Origin: Arthrobacter sp. M4
GTDB lineage: Bacteria; Actinomycetota; Actinomycetes; Actinomycetales; Micrococcaceae
Assembly (NCBI RefSeq): GCF_020251205.1
Contig: NZ_JAIWYX010000003.1
Location: forward strand, 310,001-374,000
Direction of reading: 5' to 3'
Length of the DNA stretch: 64,000 nucleotides
The notes under the pieces were generated by a model. That model was not told where the DNA came from and did not search any database. It saw only the letters and a program-made list of their open reading frames with translations. How positions within the stretch are numbered: position 1 is the first letter of the stretch; each line of letters starts with the position of its first letter. Shown here piece after piece: positions 63,794-64,000 of the stretch. The translations under genes and the position numbers were made by a program.

Positions 63794-64000
63794 TTACCAC
63801 GCCAACTGCTGTGCGCGCCGCCGGATTTCCGTCTTGCGCCCCTCACGAAGAGCGTCAACGGGGCGGCCACCCAATGATTCGTCTGCGGTGAACAGCCAGA
63901 CGATGAGTTCCTCGTCTGTGTAACCGGCGTCGCCCAGCACCGCGACTGTTCCTTTTAAGCTCTCCAGGACGTGCCCGTCCTGGAGGAAGGCAGCAGGCAC
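63794..64000 (-). CDS. Rv2175c-like DNA-binding protein (partial, N-terminus outside window)
   Basis: The visible C-terminal 68 residues (AVLGDAGYTDEELIVWLFTADESLGGRPVDALREGRKTEIRRRAQQLAW) resemble the end of M. tuberculosis Rv2175c, a small winged-helix DNA-binding protein that is a substrate of the kinase PknL. The usual neighbour in that genome, a polyprenyl synthase gene, is also present here. The N-terminus lies beyond the right edge, so the start codon is unknown; the Met-like first codon at the edge should not be taken as the start. Confidence 0.8.
   Translation of the reverse strand: MPAAFLQDGHVLESLKGTVAVLGDAGYTDEELIVWLFTADESLGGRPVDALREGRKTEIRRRAQQLAW

Noticed and set aside
1..64000. 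CRISPR arrays, tRNA or rRNA genes, insertion sequences, prophage or attachment sites
   Set aside because: No regularly spaced direct repeats, cloverleaf sequences, transposase or integrase motifs were found by reading; all large frames are core genes.

Overview
The window is a high-GC chromosomal segment of an actinobacterium. Gene content and gene order point to the Micrococcaceae (Arthrobacter, Paenarthrobacter or Pseudarthrobacter type). It is almost entirely core genome: no transposase, integrase, phage gene, CRISPR array, rRNA or tRNA was found. Two blocks match gene neighbourhoods known from Mycobacterium tuberculosis: pepA / dihydrolipoamide acyltransferase / TIGR01777 protein / lipB / lipA / DUF4191 / RDD / glnA1 / glnE / glnA2 / panB, and the division and cell wall (dcw) cluster running from mraZ to divIVA.

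Region 1 (1-5.3 kb, minus strand): the 5' part of the principal sigma factor gene, a DUF4192 protein, an MFS transporter and a PAC2-family protein. Region 2 (5.6-12 kb, plus): leucyl aminopeptidase, dihydrolipoyl dehydrogenase and a two-lipoyl-domain E2, then a small membrane protein and an OsmC-family peroxidase. Region 3 (12-21.5 kb): a tricorn-type protease, a TIGR01777 protein, a membrane Ser/Thr kinase with an unusual catalytic loop, the lipoate pair lipB-lipA (supplying the cofactor for the E2 of region 2), and DUF4191 and RDD membrane proteins. Region 4 (21.5-28 kb): a nitrogen module of glnA1, a small HTH protein, the adenylyltransferase glnE and glnA2. Region 5 (28-34.7 kb): panB, a 54-residue SPOR-like protein, map, polyphosphate glucokinase, nrdR, hisD, a membrane protein and a flavin reductase.

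Region 6 (34.7-59.7 kb, all minus) is a long run in which translation goes from high to low coordinates: mraZ-rsmH-ftsL-ftsI-murE-murF-mraY-murD-ftsW-murG-murC-ftsQ-ftsZ-pgeF-yggS-sepF-yggT-divIVA-lspA-RluA-dnaE. Many neighbours overlap by 4-8 bases, which suggests translational coupling. The genes build the lipid II precursor, flip and polymerise it at the septum and place the divisome. Region 7 (60-64 kb): a DUF3040 protein, DNA polymerase IV, a lipoprotein, a polyprenyl diphosphate synthase and the end of an Rv2175c-like DNA-binding protein.

No wholly new multi-gene system is evident. The most interesting signals are regulatory and small-scale: a pair of perfect palindromes laid over the promoter of the small HTH gene, two NrdR boxes in front of nrdR itself, a 10-bp-period MraZ repeat array inside the mraZ promoter, a GlnR-like site before glnA, and a recurring TANNNT-N6/7-(A/G)TG arrangement that predicts many leaderless genes and corrects several start codons. 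At the protein level, MurE lacks the DNPR motif of diaminopimelate enzymes (consistent with L-lysine peptidoglycan), and GlnA2 has Trp where GlnA1 has its adenylylated Tyr.
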